Assembly: GCA_910577765.1 (NCBI GenBank) | Contig: CAJTOV010000015.1 | Span: 1 to 39,864, forward strand | Direction of reading: 5' to 3' | Length of the DNA stretch: 39,864 nt | Source: an uncultured Lachnospiraceae bacterium | GTDB taxonomy: Bacteria; Bacillota; Clostridia; Lachnospirales; Lachnospiraceae | In this document: positions 39,375-39,864 of the stretch, piece after piece | Numbering within the stretch: the first letter of the stretch is position 1 | Layout: every line of letters begins with the position of its first letter | Made by a program: the position numbers and the translations under genes | The notes under the pieces: generated by a model | What the model was told of the DNA's origin: nothing | Seen by the model: the letters and a program-made list of their open reading frames with translations, nothing else | Databases searched by the model: none

Positions 39375-39638
39375 TTAAGCCAGTCCGTTGACCATCTTGG
39401 CAAGACGGGAGATCTTTCTGGAAGCGGTGTTCTTGTGGTACACACCCTTGGTGCATGCCTTGTCAACCTCGGAAGTAGCAGCCAGTAAGCTTGCCTGGGC
39501 AGCAGCCTTGTCCTTGGCAGTTACAGCAGCTTCCACCTTCTTGCAGGCGGTCTTTACTTTGGAACGGATGGCCTTGTTTCTGGCGGCCTTGGTTTCATTT
39601 ACTAAAATTCTCTTCTTTGCAGATTTAATGTTAGCCAA
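39375..39638 (-). CDS. rpsT: 30S ribosomal protein S20
   Basis: This 87-residue S20 binds 16S rRNA in the small subunit. The sequence begins ANIKSAKKRILVNETKAARNKA and is Lys/Ala-rich throughout, ending KISRLAKMVNGLA. The true initiator is TTG at 39638, as the conserved protein starts M-A-N-I-K-S. An in-frame ATG 5 codons upstream (39653) lies directly on the GGAGGTG ribosome site and is not used. E. coli rpsT also initiates at TTG (UUG), and its expression is autoregulated, so a weak start is a conserved feature here. It has a consensus promoter and its own terminator. Confidence 0.96.
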   Translation of the reverse strand: MANIKSAKKRILVNETKAARNKAIRSKVKTACKKVEAAVTAKDKAAAQASLLAATSEVDKACTKGVYHKNTASRKISRLAKMVNGLA

Positions 39639-39727
39639 TCTGGGCACCTCCATGTTTAATCATTATTTTCACCTTTGGTTTGCATCAAAGTCTGGACACG
39701 GACAGTTCAATGTAAACATACTTTTAT

Positions 39728-39756
39728 ATTCTACCTAAGCCGGGCCGGATTGTCAA
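39728..39756 (-). promoter_or_regulatory. Promoter of rpsT
   Basis: On the minus strand TTGACA (39751-39756) and TAGAAT (39728-39733) are exactly 17 bases apart, about 90 bases before the start codon. Confidence 0.85.
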
Positions 39757-39797
39757 TACATAATTTGCTTATTTTTGGATGATAATGCTAGGGAAGT

Positions 39798-39851
39798 GTA
39801 ACAGTTCAGACGGGGCGGGGAAAACTGGACGGAAACAGACGTCAAGCTGGC
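39798..39851 (-). repeat. Dispersed extragenic repeat, right-end copy (inverted)
   Basis: It is the inverse of bases 1-52, with one mismatch over 42 bases and a two-base insertion further along. It begins with GTAACAGTTCAGACGGGG. Copies in opposite orientation thus lie at both ends of the window, which may be why the assembled sequence ends here. Confidence 0.85.
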
Positions 39852-39864
39852 TTATAAGACTGTT

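Noticed and set aside
1..39864. Whole window as a composite transposon bounded by inverted repeats
   Set aside because: The end repeats are short, have another copy inside, and there is no transposase or recombinase. Core genes such as rpsT, holA and gpmI lie between them.

Overview
The window looks like about 40 kb of chromosome from a spore-forming, gut-type Clostridia, most likely a Lachnospiraceae. The evidence is strong AGGAGG-type ribosome binding sites, 17-bp-spaced sigma-A promoters, a fairly high GC content with a CCGG-rich style, GerMN-domain and DegV proteins, and a comEC-holA block facing rpsT. Genus and species cannot be fixed from sequence alone. No transposase, integrase, phage gene, tRNA, rRNA or CRISPR array was seen.

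Layout. (1) 1-5.0 kb: a LysR regulator divergent from a decayed RraA-family gene, then aconitase and isocitrate dehydrogenase (citrate to 2-oxoglutarate). (2) 5.0-8.2 kb: a WYL-domain regulator, a free-standing GyrI-like ligand-binding protein, a secreted GH5 glycanase and a DUF3788 protein. (3) 8.3-11.7 kb: larB-larE-larC, which make the nickel-pincer (NPN) cofactor. They follow a promoter plus terminator-like leader, and no larA is present. (4) 11.6-19.7 kb: a LysR regulator divergent from a catabolic island: lactonase-type beta-propeller, DUF6282 metal-dependent hydrolase, MmgE/PrpD protein, and a TAXI-type TRAP binding lipoprotein with its fused permease. Together they suggest uptake and breakdown of an unidentified organic acid. 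(5) 19.9-23.6 kb: an aldo/keto reductase with two Fe-S motifs, a flavodiiron protein, a PPK2 kinase, and a 54-residue protein on the other strand. (6) 23.9-29.0 kb: a doubtful secreted ORF, a 937-residue Tet(M)/EF-G-like GTPase fused to a Rae1/YacP-type NYN nuclease domain, and gpmI. (7) 29.1-35.4 kb: a zinc-ribbon membrane protein with a duplicated 32-residue repeat, an ABC half-transporter, a DegV protein, a sensor kinase with no adjacent response regulator, and a GerMN lipoprotein. (8) 35.4-39.9 kb: comEC, holA, a small XRE regulator and rpsT (TTG start).

The most striking item is the GTPase-nuclease fusion at 24442-27255. Tet(M)-like GTPases and Rae1 are both known to act at the ribosomal A site, so one polypeptide carrying both suggests an unusual ribosome rescue, surveillance or mRNA-cleavage factor. 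Its domain-IV loop lacks the motif Tet(M) uses against tetracycline, so calling it a tetracycline resistance gene would probably be wrong.

Two families of short non-coding repeats are also dispersed through the gaps. One is a perfect palindrome built on CTTCTTGTCCGGC (three copies). The other contains CCCCGTGAA-N2-3-GTAAC, with long copies in inverted orientation at the two window ends and a third at 30.1 kb.
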